64,000 bases of DNA from Micromonospora sp. MP36 (GTDB taxonomy: Bacteria; Actinomycetota; Actinomycetes; Mycobacteriales; Micromonosporaceae). The notes below the pieces were generated by a model. That model was given only the letters and a program-made list of their open reading frames with translations. It ran no database searches and was not told the DNA's origin. Position 1 is the stretch's first letter. Every line of letters starts with the position of its first letter. Below, in pieces: positions 8,004 through 19,091 of this stretch. A program made the position numbers and the translations under genes. The stretch is from contig NZ_VSFA01000002.1 of the NCBI RefSeq assembly GCF_008119785.1, positions 124,001 through 188,000 of the forward strand, read 5' to 3'.

Positions 8004-8885
8004 GTGAGTGAGCGGCGCAGCCCGACCATCCGGCGTCGACGTCTGGGGGCGGAACTCCGCCGCCAGCGGGAGGCCGCCGGCATCACCATCGAGGTGGTCG
8101 CCGAGCAGTTGGAGTGCTCGGCGTCCAAGATCTCCCGGATCGAGACCGGCCACACCACCGCCACGCCCCGGGACGTGCGGGACATGCTCCGCATCTACGG
8201 GGTGGTCGGCGCCGAGAGCGACGAGCTGGTGCAGATCGCCCGCGAGGCGCGGCAGAAGGGGTGGTGGCACCCCTACAGCACGGTGCTGGTCGGGGCGTAC
8301 GTGGGGCTGGAGGCGGCGGCCAGCTCGATCCGGGCGTACGAGCAGCAGGTCGTGCCGGGCCTGCTGGAGACCGAGGAGTACGCGGGGGCGATGATCCGGG
8401 CCGCCCGGCCGGACTTCACCACCGAAGAGGTCGCACAACGTGTCCGTGTCCGCCTCGGTCGTCAGTCGTTGCTGACTCAGGACGATCCGGTCGATCTGTG
8501 GGTGGTGCTCGATGAGGCGGTGCTGAGCCGGCCGGTCGGCGGCGACGCGGTGATGCGTGGCCAGCTGAGACGGCTGGTGGAGGTGGCCGAACTGCCGAAC
8601 GTGACGTTGCAGGTCCTGCCCTTCGAGGTGGGCGCGCACGCCGGCATGGACGGGACCTTCACGATCCTCAGCTTCCCCGAACCGAGTGATCCCGATGTCG
8701 TGTACGCGGAGAACGCCACGGGTGGGCTCTTCCTGGAGAAGAGCGACGAACTACAGAAGTACAGCTTCATCTTCGATCACATCCGAGCAGCGGCCATTCG
8801 CCCGGAGGAATCCATCGCACACATCGCAAAACTGGCAGAGGAGCCGCTGTGGAAATGGCGACCAAGGAGTTCCCCGTGGACCTGA
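8004..8885 (+). CDS. XRE-family regulator with DUF5753 domain
   Basis: 293 residues from a GTG at 8004. An N-terminal helix-turn-helix (about 12-70, LGAELRRQREAAGITIEVVAEQLECSASK with SRIETG) is followed by the DUF5753 region (about 95-275: VPGLLETEEYA, LPNVTLQVLPFEVGAH). This is the architecture of Streptomyces WhiJ-type developmental regulators, which pair with a small DUF397 partner; the DUF397 gene directly downstream overlaps its end by 37 bp. It probably controls its own operon or a developmental switch (inference). Confidence 0.88.
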   Translation: MSERRSPTIRRRRLGAELRRQREAAGITIEVVAEQLECSASKISRIETGHTTATPRDVRDMLRIYGVVGAESDELVQIAREARQKGWWHPYSTVLVGAYVGLEAAASSIRAYEQQVVPGLLETEEYAGAMIRAARPDFTTEEVAQRVRVRLGRQSLLTQDDPVDLWVVLDEAVLSRPVGGDAVMRGQLRRLVEVAELPNVTLQVLPFEVGAHAGMDGTFTILSFPEPSDPDVVYAENATGGLFLEKSDELQKYSFIFDHIRAAAIRPEESIAHIAKLAEEPLWKWRPRSSPWT

Positions 8886-9076
8886 CGCAGGCGACCTGGT
8901 TCAAGAGCTCCAAGAGCGGGCCGAACTGTGACAACTGCGTGGAGGTCGCGTACGTGACCGGGGCGGTCGGCGTCCGGGACTCGAAGGACAAGACCGGCCC
9001 CGCCCTGGTCTTCGCCCCGGGCGACTGGCACGCATTCGTCGCCAGCGCCAGGGACGGTGTGTTCGTCCGGGGCTGA
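8849..9076 (+). CDS. DUF397 small protein
   Basis: 75 residues from a GTG at 8849 with GAGGAG just upstream; the ATG at 8855 is an alternative. The family signature is plain: ATWFKSSKSGPNCDNCVEVA followed by VGVRDSKD and FAPGDWHAFVASARDG. DUF397 proteins act with DUF5753 regulators in a pairing likened to an antitoxin/regulator couple. It overlaps the regulator's 3' end, so the two are translationally coupled. Confidence 0.9.
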   Translation: MEMATKEFPVDLTQATWFKSSKSGPNCDNCVEVAYVTGAVGVRDSKDKTGPALVFAPGDWHAFVASARDGVFVRG

Positions 9077-9098
9077 TCCGGCGATCCGGACAACGTGC

Positions 9099-9134
9099 AT
9101 GGTCCCGCCCGGCAGCGTCGTCGGGCGGGGCCAT
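9099..9134 (+). terminator. terminator of the DUF5753/DUF397 operon
   Basis: A 13-bp stem with one G-T pair (9099-9111 with 9122-9134) around a 10-base loop, 22 bp after the DUF397 stop, followed by TTCGTG. Confidence 0.7.
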
Positions 9135-9233
9135 TTCGTGTTCCCGGCCGGCCCGCTCTGGCGACCCGTCGCCAGTTCCGTTCCGCCTCGTTGAACCGCA
9201 CGGATCGGCAACCGAACGAGGTAGGCGAGACGG

Positions 9234-9635
9234 ATGACGACGATCGGTTCAGAGAATCTCACCAACGGTCCGGGCAAGCCGGAGCGGTTCGGTGGCAAGT
9301 ACCGCGGGGCGCGCCGGGACAGCGTCCTCACCGAGGTGGTCTCCTCCGACGCCGAGATCGCGGGCCGGGACGCGGACGGCCCGGAGCAGCCCTCGCCGCC
9401 CCTCTCCCTGCCGTCGTTGGATCCGAACCCGCTCACCGAACCGTCGTTCCCGCCGACCGGCTGGCCGCTGGAGCAGGCCGAGTCCCTGGTGGACCACCCG
9501 CTGCTGCGCGGCCTGCTGATGGAACTGCCCCCGAAGGGCAGCGTGCCGCCGCCGGGCTGGCTGGACCGCTGGTTCGAGGCGACCCGGGCGATCCTGGAAC
9601 TGCTATACGTGCAGGGGCCCAGCCGCTCGCGCTGA
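9234..9635 (+). CDS. hypothetical protein
   Basis: 133 residues. The first half is Gly/Pro/Ser-rich. The second half has a more ordered stretch, PTGWPLEQAESLVDHPLLRGLLMELPPKG, and ends in a Trp-containing helix (GWLDRWFEATRAILELLYV). No membrane segment or signal peptide. GAGGTAGGCGAG upstream of the ATG serves as ribosome binding site. It overlaps the convergent membrane protein gene by 33 bp. Family not recognised. Confidence 0.55.
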   Translation: MTTIGSENLTNGPGKPERFGGKYRGARRDSVLTEVVSSDAEIAGRDADGPEQPSPPLSLPSLDPNPLTEPSFPPTGWPLEQAESLVDHPLLRGLLMELPPKGSVPPPGWLDRWFEATRAILELLYVQGPSRSR

Positions 9636-10259
9636 CGCCCGGGCCGCCAGCGGCTGCGCTGGCGTCAGGCTCGCCGGCGGTTGTGCCGGCGGCAGGGTCG
9701 CCGGCGGCAGCGCCCGTTCGGCGAGCCGGTTGTGCCGCAGCGCGTGGCGTACCCCGATCGCGAGGACGCCGAGCACGCCGACGGTGATCGCGGGGCCGGT
9801 CACGGCCGGCGTCGCGAGCAGGTCGACGCCCGTGGCCGAGACCACGGCCGGGACGAACGCGAGCGCGGTCACCTGGATCGGCAGCCCGATCAGCGGATGC
9901 GCCGCGGCGGCGCGCAGCCCGTGCGGGGCCGGGGTGTCCGGTGCGGCGGCGAAGGCCCCCGCGCCGGCCCTCAGCCGCCGCACCCGCCGGACCGTGCAGA
10001 CCGCGACGACCAGAGCCGGGGCCGCCGCGAGCAGGAGGCCGTCGGCGGCCCGGTCGATCGCCGTCGTCCCGGCGCTCTGCAGGCCCAGGAGCAGCACGGC
10101 CGCGGTCAGCACCAGGCCGGCCACGGTCAGCGCGGACAACCATCCGGTACGCCGGCGCAGAGCGCGGGCGCGGTCCAGCCGGGGCAGTCCGTCCGCGACG
10201 ACCCCGGCGGCCAGCCAGACGGCGGCGACGGGGAGCAGCACGGTGAGATGGTCGTCCAT
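9603..10259 (-). CDS. integral membrane protein, unknown function
   Basis: 218 residues with about five hydrophobic segments (near 5-25, 40-62, 70-92, 122-142 and 150-170) and an Ala/Pro-rich C-terminal tail. The short Arg-rich loop TVRRVRRLRAG is a likely cytosolic turn. No catalytic or transport motif was recognised. It is divergent from the subtilisin gene. Confidence 0.6.
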   Translation of the reverse strand: MDDHLTVLLPVAAVWLAAGVVADGLPRLDRARALRRRTGWLSALTVAGLVLTAAVLLLGLQSAGTTAIDRAADGLLLAAAPALVVAVCTVRRVRRLRAGAGAFAAAPDTPAPHGLRAAAAHPLIGLPIQVTALAFVPAVVSATGVDLLATPAVTGPAITVGVLGVLAIGVRHALRHNRLAERALPPATLPPAQPPASLTPAQPLAARASARAAGPLHV

Positions 10260-10478
10260 GCCACTCAGCCTTGCCCAGTTCGACGTGCACCGAATCGGGG
10301 CAGCACCCCGGTTGCCCCCGTACGTCGTCCCGTAGGGGCCATCCCGCCGGCGTTATTGAGGATTCGACATGTTCACATTCTCGACCTCTCGATCTAGCCT
10401 CTTCTCGATCGGCAAGTGTCGATCTGCCTGCGCCGCACCGGGCGGACGGCCGTACGCCGGTCGGAGGGAGGTAGGGAG

Positions 10479-12485
<2,007 letters not shown>

Positions 12486-12504
12486 GCCAACCTCTTCCCA
12501 CCGG

Positions 12505-12539
12505 CGTCCGGCGGTCATCCCCAAGGTGGCCGCCGGACG
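12505..12539 (+). terminator. terminator of the protease gene
   Basis: CGTCCGGCGG (12505-12514) pairs with CCGCCGGACG (12530-12539) around a 15-base loop, 20 bp after the protease stop. It may work in both directions because the glycosyltransferase gene ends at 12571. Confidence 0.6.
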
Positions 12540-12570
12540 TCGTGGTGGCCGCAGCGGTCGTGGGGGTGCC

Positions 12571-13377
12571 TCAGACGTCGAAGGCGGCGGGGCGCCCGGT
12601 GGCCGGCGCCGGCGGGGTGGCCTTCCACACGCCCGTCTTCTGTGCGGCCAGCCGGGCCAGGTACGCCGGGTTGAGGATCACGTAGCGCCGCCAGAGCCGC
12701 TTCGGCTCCAGCCCGAGCCGCCAGAACCACTCCAGCCCGGCCCGCTGCATCCACGACGGCGGGTTGCGCAACAGGCCGGCGTGGTAGTCGAAGGCCGCGC
12801 CGACCGCCATCAGCGGCATGTCCAGCAGCGGCCGCATGGCGTACGTGAAGACCTCCTGGCGGGGGCAGCCCAGCCCGACCAGGACCAGCCGGGCACCACT
12901 GGCCTTGATCCGGTCGGCGATCTCGACGTCCTCACCCGGCTGCAGGGAGCGGAACTTGGACGCCTCGACTCCGGCGATCTTGAGCGCCGGGAACTTCCGC
13001 TCGAGGGCCGGGATCAGCCGGGACAGGGTCGCCTCGGTGGAACCGTACAGGTAGACGGGCAGCCCCTCGTCGGCGAAGCGGGCGAGCACCCGGAGGGTGA
13101 GCTCCGGGCCGTAGACCCGGTCGGTGAGGCCGGCGCCGTGCAGCAGGTTGAGCGCCCAGCGGACCGGCTGCCCGTCCGGCGTGACCACGTCGAACGCGTT
13201 GAGCCGGGCGTTGTGCGCCGGATCGAGCACTCCCGTCATCACGCCGTGCACGGCCAGCGCGGTCAGGGCCAGCGGGCGGCGCTCCTGCGCCGCTGCGACC
13301 ACGGCCTCGGTCGCCCGGGCGTAGTCGGTCGCGTCGACGAGTACGCCGAGCACGTTCCGCTTGGTGCCGCTGGTCAT
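12571..13377 (-). CDS. WecG/TagA/CpsF-family glycosyltransferase
   Basis: 268 residues from the ATG at 13377, which overlaps the upstream epimerase stop codon, so the two are translationally coupled. The family (GT26) transfers N-acetylmannosaminyl or similar residues to lipid-linked acceptors in wall polymer or capsule synthesis. Visible family blocks are [59 protein letters not shown] and GAAFDYHAG. The partner gene suggests an unusual deoxysugar or epimerised sugar in the same polymer. Confidence 0.88.
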   Translation of the reverse strand: MTSGTKRNVLGVLVDATDYARATEAVVAAAQERRPLALTALAVHGVMTGVLDPAHNARLNAFDVVTPDGQPVRWALNLLHGAGLTDRVYGPELTLRVLARFADEGLPVYLYGSTEATLSRLIPALERKFPALKIAGVEASKFRSLQPGEDVEIADRIKASGARLVLVGLGCPRQEVFTYAMRPLLDMPLMAVGAAFDYHAGLLRNPPSWMQRAGLEWFWRLGLEPKRLWRRYVILNPAYLARLAAQKTGVWKATPPAPATGRPAAFDV

Positions 13378-14447
13378 GCCTTCGGCACCCACTTGTCGAC
13401 GTTCGCGTCGTAGATCTCGCGGAGGATCATCGGCACGTCGTAGGTGATCTTCCAGTCCGGATAGTGGTCCTCGAACCGGGCCATGCTGCTCACGTACCAC
13501 TGGTGGTCGCCGGTGCGGGCCTGCTCGACGTAGTTGATTTTCGCCTCGCGGCCGGTGATCTCCTCGGCGATCCGGAACGCCTCGATGTGCGAGGTGTTCG
13601 AGTGACGGCCGCCACCCAGGTTGTAGACCTGGGCCGACCGCGGCTCGCGGAAGAACGCCTCGAACGCGGTCAGCACGTCCCGGGAGTGGATCGCGTCCCG
13701 GACCATCTTGCCCTTGTAGCCGAAGAGGTTGTACGTCCGGCCCTCCATGACGCAGCGCATCAGGTACGCCAGGAAGCCGTGCAGCTCGGCCGCCGAGTGG
13801 GCCGGGCCGGTCAGCGTGCCACCCCGGAAGCAGGCGGTCCTCATGTCGAAGTACCGGCCGTATTCCTGGACCATCACGTCGGCGGCGACCTTGGAGGCGC
13901 CGAAGACCGAGTGCAGCGACTCGTCGATCGACATGTCCTCGGTGATGCCCTGGTGGTAGGGGTGGTCCTCGGGCAGCTCGTACCGGGTCTCCAGCTCGAC
14001 CAGGGGGAGGCTGTTCGGGCGGTCGCCGTACACCTTGTTGGTCGAGCAGTGGATGAAGGGCGCCTCGATGGCGTGCCGGCGGGTGTTCTCCAGCACGTTG
14101 AGGGTGCCGCCGGCGTTCACGTCGAAGTCGGTGTACGGCTCCTTGGCGGCCCAGTCGTGGCTCGGCTGCGCGGCGCTGTGGATCACGACGGCGATGTCCG
14201 AGCCGTACTTCTTGAAGACCTGCTCCAGGCCGTCCCGGTCCCGGATGTCCACCGCGTAGTGGGTGTAGGCGGTGCCCAGTTCGGCGGCGAGCCGGTCCAG
14301 GCTCCAGGACGTCGAGCCGTCCTCACCGAAGAAGTACCGCCGCATGTCGTTGTCGATGCCGACCACGTCGAGACCGAGACCGGCGAAGTGCCGGGCCGCC
14401 TCGGAGCCGATCAGACCGCCTGAACCGGTCACCAACGCGACACTCAC
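13374..14447 (-). CDS. CDP-paratose 2-epimerase-like SDR enzyme
   Basis: 357 residues from a GTG at 14447 with AGGAG upstream. Extended SDR fold: a glycine-rich NAD site near the start ([18 protein letters not shown]), [12 protein letters not shown], and the catalytic region around [12 protein letters not shown], matching the CDP-tyvelose/paratose epimerase group more than UDP-glucose 4-epimerases. It probably interconverts nucleotide sugars feeding the glycosyltransferase encoded immediately downstream with a 4-bp overlap. The exact sugar is not determinable from sequence. Confidence 0.8.
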   Translation of the reverse strand: MSVALVTGSGGLIGSEAARHFAGLGLDVVGIDNDMRRYFFGEDGSTSWSLDRLAAELGTAYTHYAVDIRDRDGLEQVFKKYGSDIAVVIHSAAQPSHDWAAKEPYTDFDVNAGGTLNVLENTRRHAIEAPFIHCSTNKVYGDRPNSLPLVELETRYELPEDHPYHQGITEDMSIDESLHSVFGASKVAADVMVQEYGRYFDMRTACFRGGTLTGPAHSAAELHGFLAYLMRCVMEGRTYNLFGYKGKMVRDAIHSRDVLTAFEAFFREPRSAQVYNLGGGRHSNTSHIEAFRIAEEITGREAKINYVEQARTGDHQWYVSSMARFEDHYPDWKITYDVPMILREIYDANVDKWVPKA

Positions 14448-14522
14448 ACGCCACTCCTGATCGATAGGAGGCAGGGAAACCATCGGAGCATAGCGTGACG
14501 TCCGGCATGCCCCGATACGCCG

Positions 14523-14551
14523 CGAGGGCTCCGCTGCAAGCGAAGCCCTCG
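14523..14551 (-). terminator. terminator of tRNA-Leu
   Basis: A 12-bp stem with one mismatch (14523-14534 with 14540-14551), directly downstream of the tRNA on its strand. It separates the tRNA from the epimerase gene. Confidence 0.6.
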
Positions 14552-14554
14552 TGA

Positions 14555-14640
14555 TGGTGGGGAAGGGGGGAGTTGAACCCCCACGCCCTTTCGGGCACAC
14601 GGACCTGAACCGTGCGCGTCTGCCATTCCGCCACTTCCCC
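14555..14640 (-). tRNA. tRNA-Leu (anticodon CAG)
   Basis: 86 nt including an encoded 3' CCA. Acceptor arms GGGGAAG and CTTCCCC pair fully, the anticodon stem CACGG/CCGTG encloses TTCAGGT, and a long variable arm (class II) is present. The discriminator is A. As I recall, tRNA-Leu sits beside the fhaA locus in Mycobacterium too. Confidence 0.95.
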
Positions 14641-14842
14641 GTGGCCTGACCTGGAATACCGTAACTTATCCCGCGCCCGCCATCTGCGGCGGGTGCCGGA
14701 ACATATTACGCTGTCCCCGGTCATCGCCACGAGCGATCACCGTTCGTGGCGGACGAAACTGTAGCACGACCGCGGGGCCGGCCACGAACGGGCCGCCGGC
14801 AGCCGGCCGAGCGGCGTGTGAGCTGCGGAGGCGGTGTCCGGA

Positions 14843-14876
14843 TACCATCATTGCCTCGGGACCCGAGGAGGAGCCG
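14843..14876 (+). promoter_or_regulatory. fhaA: possible promoter and strong ribosome binding site of the fhaA operon
   Basis: TACCAT (14843-14848) is a -10-like box without a convincing -35. GAGGAGGAG just before the GTG at 14877 is a strong ribosome binding site. The rest of the 236-bp gap after the tRNA shows nothing clear. Confidence 0.35.
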
Positions 14877-15638
14877 GTGAGCGTGCTGCAACGCTTCGAG
14901 AAGCGTCTGGAAGGCCTGGTCGAGGGGGCCTTCGCCAAGGTCTTCAAAGGGGTGGTCCACCCCGTGGAGATCCTCAACGCCATGCAGCGGGAGGCCGAGG
15001 CGCACAAGGCGATCCTGGCCGGTGGGCGCACGTTGGTGCCCAACCGCTACGTGATCGATCTCTCGCCGTACGACCACAGTCGGCTGGCGCCGTACGCCGC
15101 TGCGCTGGCCCAGGAGCTGGCCCAGTCGCAGGCGGAGTTCATCGGCGAGCAGGCCTGGACGGTCTACGGTGACGTGATCGTCGAGGTCGAGCGCGGTGAA
15201 GGGCTGGACACCGGCATGTTCCGGGTCACCGCCGAGGTCTACACCGGCGGCGACGTCGCCCCGGTCTCCGCGCCCGGCGGCTACGACGCCGGCCCGGCCT
15301 ACCCGTCGTACGACCAGGGTGGCGGCTACGGCCCGCCGCCGGGGCACGGCGGGGGCCGCAACGTCCGGCTGGTCTCCGGTGACGGCCGCACGTACCCCCT
15401 CCAGATGGGCTCGACCGTGATCGGTCGCGGCGACCAGGCCAACCTGCGCCTGCCCGACGTCGGCATCTCCCGGCGGCACGCCCGGCTCGACTTCGACGGC
15501 GGCCAGGTGGTGCTGACCGACCTCGGCTCCACGAACGGCACGATGGTCAACGGCCAGCGTGTCTCCGCGGTCGCCCTCAACCCGGGCGACATGATCCAGC
15601 TGGGCACGACCACCCTGACCTTCCGCGTGGACGGCTGA
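14877..15638 (+). CDS. fhaA: FhaA: DUF3662 and FHA-domain protein
   Basis: 253 residues from a GTG. The N-terminal DUF3662 domain (about 1-115, MSVLQRFEKRLEGLVEGAFAK with HPVEIL) and C-terminal FHA domain (about 165-250: STVIGRGDQANLRLPD, SRRHARLDF, TDLGSTNGTMVNGQ) are joined by a Gly/Tyr/Pro linker. In Mycobacterium FhaA binds phosphothreonine on the pseudokinase MviN/MurJ and on PknB to restrain peptidoglycan synthesis. The linker here is far shorter than in the roughly 527-residue mycobacterial protein. First gene of the kinase/division operon. Confidence 0.95.
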   Translation: MSVLQRFEKRLEGLVEGAFAKVFKGVVHPVEILNAMQREAEAHKAILAGGRTLVPNRYVIDLSPYDHSRLAPYAAALAQELAQSQAEFIGEQAWTVYGDVIVEVERGEGLDTGMFRVTAEVYTGGDVAPVSAPGGYDAGPAYPSYDQGGGYGPPPGHGGGRNVRLVSGDGRTYPLQMGSTVIGRGDQANLRLPDVGISRRHARLDFDGGQVVLTDLGSTNGTMVNGQRVSAVALNPGDMIQLGTTTLTFRVDG

Positions 15639-15644
15639 CCCGCC

Positions 15645-16130
15645 TTGCCGGAACTCGTCATCACCGTCGCCCGGTTCGGGTTCCTCATCCTGCTGTGGAT
15701 CTTCGTGTTCACGGTGGTCGGGGTGATCCGGCGGGACCTCTTCGCGGGGGCCCGGTCGGGTCGGCTGGTGGCCGCGCCGCGCGCGGTCGGGGCCTCGACC
15801 GGGCAGGCGGCGAAGCCGGCGAAGGTGAAGCGGGGCAGAGCCGCGCACCAGTTGATGGTCACCGCCGGCCAACTGGCCGGCACCCGGATCACCCTTGGCG
15901 AATCCCAGATCACCATCGGCCGGGCCGAGGATTCGACGCTGGTCATCACCGACGACTACGCCTCGGCGCGGCACGCCCGGCTGGTGCCGCGCGACGGGCA
16001 GTGGTTCGTCGAGGACCTCGGATCGACTAACGGCACCTACCTGGATCGCGCTAAGGTCACCGGACCGACCCCCGTCCCCCTCGGCGTGCCGATCCGAATC
16101 GGCCGCACCTCCCTCGAATTACGGCCATGA
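15645..16130 (+). CDS. fhaB: FhaB: membrane-anchored FHA-domain protein
   Basis: 161 residues from a TTG at 15645. One N-terminal transmembrane helix (about 5-28), a basic linker, then an FHA domain (about 70-158: ITIGRAEDSTLVITDD, SARHARLV, EDLGSTNGTYLD). FhaB (FipA) reads phosphothreonine marks at the septum and links PknA/PknB signalling to FtsZ and FtsQ in mycobacteria. Its last bases overlap pstP (ATGA), so translation is coupled. A homologous position in the operon supports the name. Confidence 0.93.
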   Translation: MPELVITVARFGFLILLWIFVFTVVGVIRRDLFAGARSGRLVAAPRAVGASTGQAAKPAKVKRGRAAHQLMVTAGQLAGTRITLGESQITIGRAEDSTLVITDDYASARHARLVPRDGQWFVEDLGSTNGTYLDRAKVTGPTPVPLGVPIRIGRTSLELRP

Positions 16131-17575
16131 CTCTGACCCTGCGCTATGCGGCCCACAGCGACCGCGGTCTGATCCGAGACGGTAACCAGGATTCCGTCTA
16201 CGCCGGGCCGCGGCTGCTCGCCGTCGCCGACGGCATGGGCGGCATGGCCGCCGGTGACGTCGCCAGCAACATCGTCATCGGTGCCATGGCGCCCCTCGAC
16301 GAGGATGTCCCAGGGGACGCCCTCGTCGACGCGCTGCGTTCCGCCGTGGGCACCGCCAACCAACAACTCCGCGAGACCGTGGACGCCAACCCGCAGTTGG
16401 AGGGGATGGGCACCACGCTCACCGCCACCCTCTTCTCGGGCAGCAAGCTCGGCATGGTCCACATCGGCGACTCGCGGGCCTATCTCCTGCGGAACGGCGA
16501 GTTCGCGCAGATCACCAAGGACGACACGTACGTCCAGATGCTCGTCGACGAGGGCCGGATCAGCGCGGAGGAGGCGAGCAGCCACCCCCAGCGCTCGCTG
16601 CTCACCCGGGCGCTGGACGGCCGCGACATCGACCCGGAGTACAGCGTCCGCCAGGTGCTCCCTGGCGACCGCTACCTGATCTGCTCCGACGGCCTCTCCG
16701 GCGTGGTCAGCGCGGACACCATCGCCGACACGATGCGGGAGTACGCCGACCCGCAGCAGTGCGTCGAGCGCCTGGTGCAGCTCGCGCTGCGCGGCGGCGG
16801 CCCGGACAACATCACGGTGATCATCGCCGACGCCACCGACCAGGACATCGTCGAGGCATCCCCGATCGTCGGCGGTGCCGCCGCCCGCGACCGGGGCATG
16901 GCGACCTCCGCCGACGGCTCCACCCCGGCGGCCCGCGCCTCGGCCCTGTCCGCGCCGCGGCCGGCCGCCCCCGAGGAGCCGGCGGACCGCGAGGACGAGC
17001 CGGAGCGGGGTCGGCACCGGCCGCTGCGTACCGCGGCCATGCTGCTGGCGCTGCTGGTCATCCTCGGCGGGGGCCTCTTCGGCGGGTGGAGCTACACCCA
17101 GCGCCAGTACTACGTCGGGGCCACCGAGGACGGCAAGCTCGCCGTCTTCCGCGGCGTGCCGGGCCAGATCGCCGGGCTCGACCTGTCGAGCGTGCATGCC
17201 ACCAGCCCGGCCAAGCTGGACGACCTCACCCTGGCCGCGCAGGAGCAGGTGAAGCAGGGCATCCAGGCGCGCAGCGAGCCGGACGCCGAGCGCCGGCTGG
17301 CCGAGCTGACCAGCGACGACCCGGCCAACCCGAACCTCAAGCCGATCTGCCCGCCCAGCCCGACGGCGGCCACGGTCAGCCCGACGCCGACCGTGACCCC
17401 GACCGCTGTCCCGACCGTGACCGCCAGCCCGCTGGCCCCGGCCGTGAGCGCCAGCGCCAGCGCCAGTGCCAGCGCGCCGGTTACCGTCCCGCCCGCGCCC
17501 ACCACCACACCCGACGTCGCCCCCTCCGACACGGTCCCGCCGGTCGACCCGGCGGGCTGCCGGTCGCCGGAGTGA
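16127..17575 (+). CDS. pstP: PstP: PP2C-family Ser/Thr protein phosphatase
   Basis: 482 residues. Catalytic domain (about 5-240) with all metal-binding motifs: RDGNQDSVY, VADGMGGMAAGDVAS, GTTLTATL, VHIGDSRAYL, CSDGLSG and GGPDNITV. One transmembrane helix (about 302-324) is followed by an extracellular region with a Pro/Thr/Ser-rich tail and an Ala-Ser repeat coded by tandem hexanucleotides near 17450-17475. PstP reverses phosphorylation by PknA and PknB. It overlaps fhaB by 4 bp and is followed by rodA. Confidence 0.96.
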   Translation: MTLTLRYAAHSDRGLIRDGNQDSVYAGPRLLAVADGMGGMAAGDVASNIVIGAMAPLDEDVPGDALVDALRSAVGTANQQLRETVDANPQLEGMGTTLTATLFSGSKLGMVHIGDSRAYLLRNGEFAQITKDDTYVQMLVDEGRISAEEASSHPQRSLLTRALDGRDIDPEYSVRQVLPGDRYLICSDGLSGVVSADTIADTMREYADPQQCVERLVQLALRGGGPDNITVIIADATDQDIVEASPIVGGAAARDRGMATSADGSTPAARASALSAPRPAAPEEPADREDEPERGRHRPLRTAAMLLALLVILGGGLFGGWSYTQRQYYVGATEDGKLAVFRGVPGQIAGLDLSSVHATSPAKLDDLTLAAQEQVKQGIQARSEPDAERRLAELTSDDPANPNLKPICPPSPTAATVSPTPTVTPTAVPTVTASPLAPAVSASASASASAPVTVPPAPTTTPDVAPSDTVPPVDPAGCRSPE

Positions 17576-17603
17576 CGGTCGGCTCGACCCCGAGGACCCA
17601 TCC

Positions 17604-19091
17604 GTGACCGCAGCCGCCGTACCGGCAACCTCGCCCGCCTCGACGGGCGAGCAGCCCGGCGTGCGCCTGGCCCGGTCCCGGCGTAACGCCGAGCTGTCCC
17701 TGCTCCTGCTGGCCATGGTGCTGGTGGCGGCATATTCGGCGACGGTCGAGGCGACCGCGCTGGACACGGTCACCCCGGACTTCTGGATCCCGACCGCCGC
17801 GCTGGGGCTGGTCTTCCTCGGCCTGCACCTGGTCATCCGCTGGCTGGCGCCCTTCGCCGACCCGGCGCTGCTGCCGGCGGTCGCCCTGCTCAACGGCATC
17901 GGAGTGGGCTTCCTGCGCCGCTACGACCTGGCCCAGGCCGCCCCGGCCGACCGGGAGCACCTGGCCATCTTCGCCGGTACGGGCGGCCGGCAGCTCGCCT
18001 GGACGCTCGCCGCGGTGATGCTCGCCGCCGGGCTGCTGGTGATCATGCGGGACCACCGGTCGCTCTCCCGGTACGCGTACACCCTGGGGCTGGCCGGCAT
18101 CGTGCTGGTGATGATCCCGGCGGTGCTGCCGGCCCGGTTCTCCGAGATCAACAACGCCAAGCTGTGGATCCGGATCGGCGGGTTCTCGATCCAGCCGGGT
18201 GAGTTCGCCAAGCTCGCCCTGCTCACCTTCTTCGCCTACTACCTGGTCCGCAAGCGGGAGGTGCTGTCGCTGGCCAGCCGGCGGGTGCTCGGCATCGACT
18301 TCCCGCGCGGGCGGGACCTCGGGCCGGTCCTGGTGGTCTGGATTATCAGCCTCCTGGTCCTGGTCTTCGAGAAGGACCTGGGCACCTCGCTGCTCTACTT
18401 CGGCATGTTCGTGGTGACGCTCTACATCGCCACCGAACGGGTCAGTTGGCTGCTCATCGGTCTGATCCTGTTCTTCGGCGGTGCCTACCTGGCGTACGTG
18501 CTGGGCAGCACCGTCGGTGGCCCGTTCGCGAACTTCTACCTGCGCGCCGAGATCTGGCTGGACCCGTTCGGTGACCCGTACGACAAGGGCTACCAGCTCG
18601 TCCAGGGCCTGCTCACGCTCGGCACCGGCGGCCTCTTCGGGGCCGGACCGGGCGGCGGGCAGCCGACGCTGCTGCCGGAGGTGCAGACGGACTTCATCTT
18701 CGCCGGCATCGGCGAGGAGATCGGCCTCTTCGGCCTCTCCGCGCTGCTCGTGGTCTATCTGCTGATCGTCGAGCGGGGGCTGCGGGCCGCCCTGGCGGTG
18801 CGGGACTCGTTCGGCAAGCTGCTCGCCGGCGGCCTCGCCTTCACCCTGGGCCTGCAGGTCTTCGTCATCGTCGGCGGGATCAGCAAGCTCATCCCGCTGA
18901 CCGGCCAGACCACCCCGTTCCTCTCCGCCGGTGGCTCGTCGCTGATGGCGAACTGGCTGCTCATCGCGGTCCTGCTCCGGGTCTCCGACGGCGCGCGCCG
19001 GCCGGTGACCCCCGGCGGCCCGGCGGTCCGGCCGTCCGGCGGCCCGCCCGAGCAGCTGCACGGTGCTCCCACGGAGGTGATCCGACCATGA
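17604..19091 (+). CDS. rodA: RodA/FtsW-type SEDS peptidoglycan polymerase
   Basis: 495 residues from a GTG at 17604. About ten or more transmembrane helices and the SEDS blocks KLWIRIGGFSIQPGEFAKLALL, EKDLGTSLLYFG, DPYDKGYQLVQGLLTLGTGGLFG and QTDFIFAGIGEEIG. SEDS proteins polymerise lipid II with a partner class B PBP; here that is PbpA, whose ATG overlaps this stop by 4 bp. The N-terminal 30 residues and C-terminal 30 residues are hydrophilic and probably cytosolic. Confidence 0.95.
   Translation: MTAAAVPATSPASTGEQPGVRLARSRRNAELSLLLLAMVLVAAYSATVEATALDTVTPDFWIPTAALGLVFLGLHLVIRWLAPFADPALLPAVALLNGIGVGFLRRYDLAQAAPADREHLAIFAGTGGRQLAWTLAAVMLAAGLLVIMRDHRSLSRYAYTLGLAGIVLVMIPAVLPARFSEINNAKLWIRIGGFSIQPGEFAKLALLTFFAYYLVRKREVLSLASRRVLGIDFPRGRDLGPVLVVWIISLLVLVFEKDLGTSLLYFGMFVVTLYIATERVSWLLIGLILFFGGAYLAYVLGSTVGGPFANFYLRAEIWLDPFGDPYDKGYQLVQGLLTLGTGGLFGAGPGGGQPTLLPEVQTDFIFAGIGEEIGLFGLSALLVVYLLIVERGLRAALAVRDSFGKLLAGGLAFTLGLQVFVIVGGISKLIPLTGQTTPFLSAGGSSLMANWLLIAVLLRVSDGARRPVTPGGPAVRPSGGPPEQLHGAPTEVIRP

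Noticed and set aside
17440..17480. Phase-variable repeat in pstP
   Set aside because: The tandem hexanucleotide coding Ala-Ser is in a disordered tail and stays in frame whatever its copy number, so it would not switch the gene.
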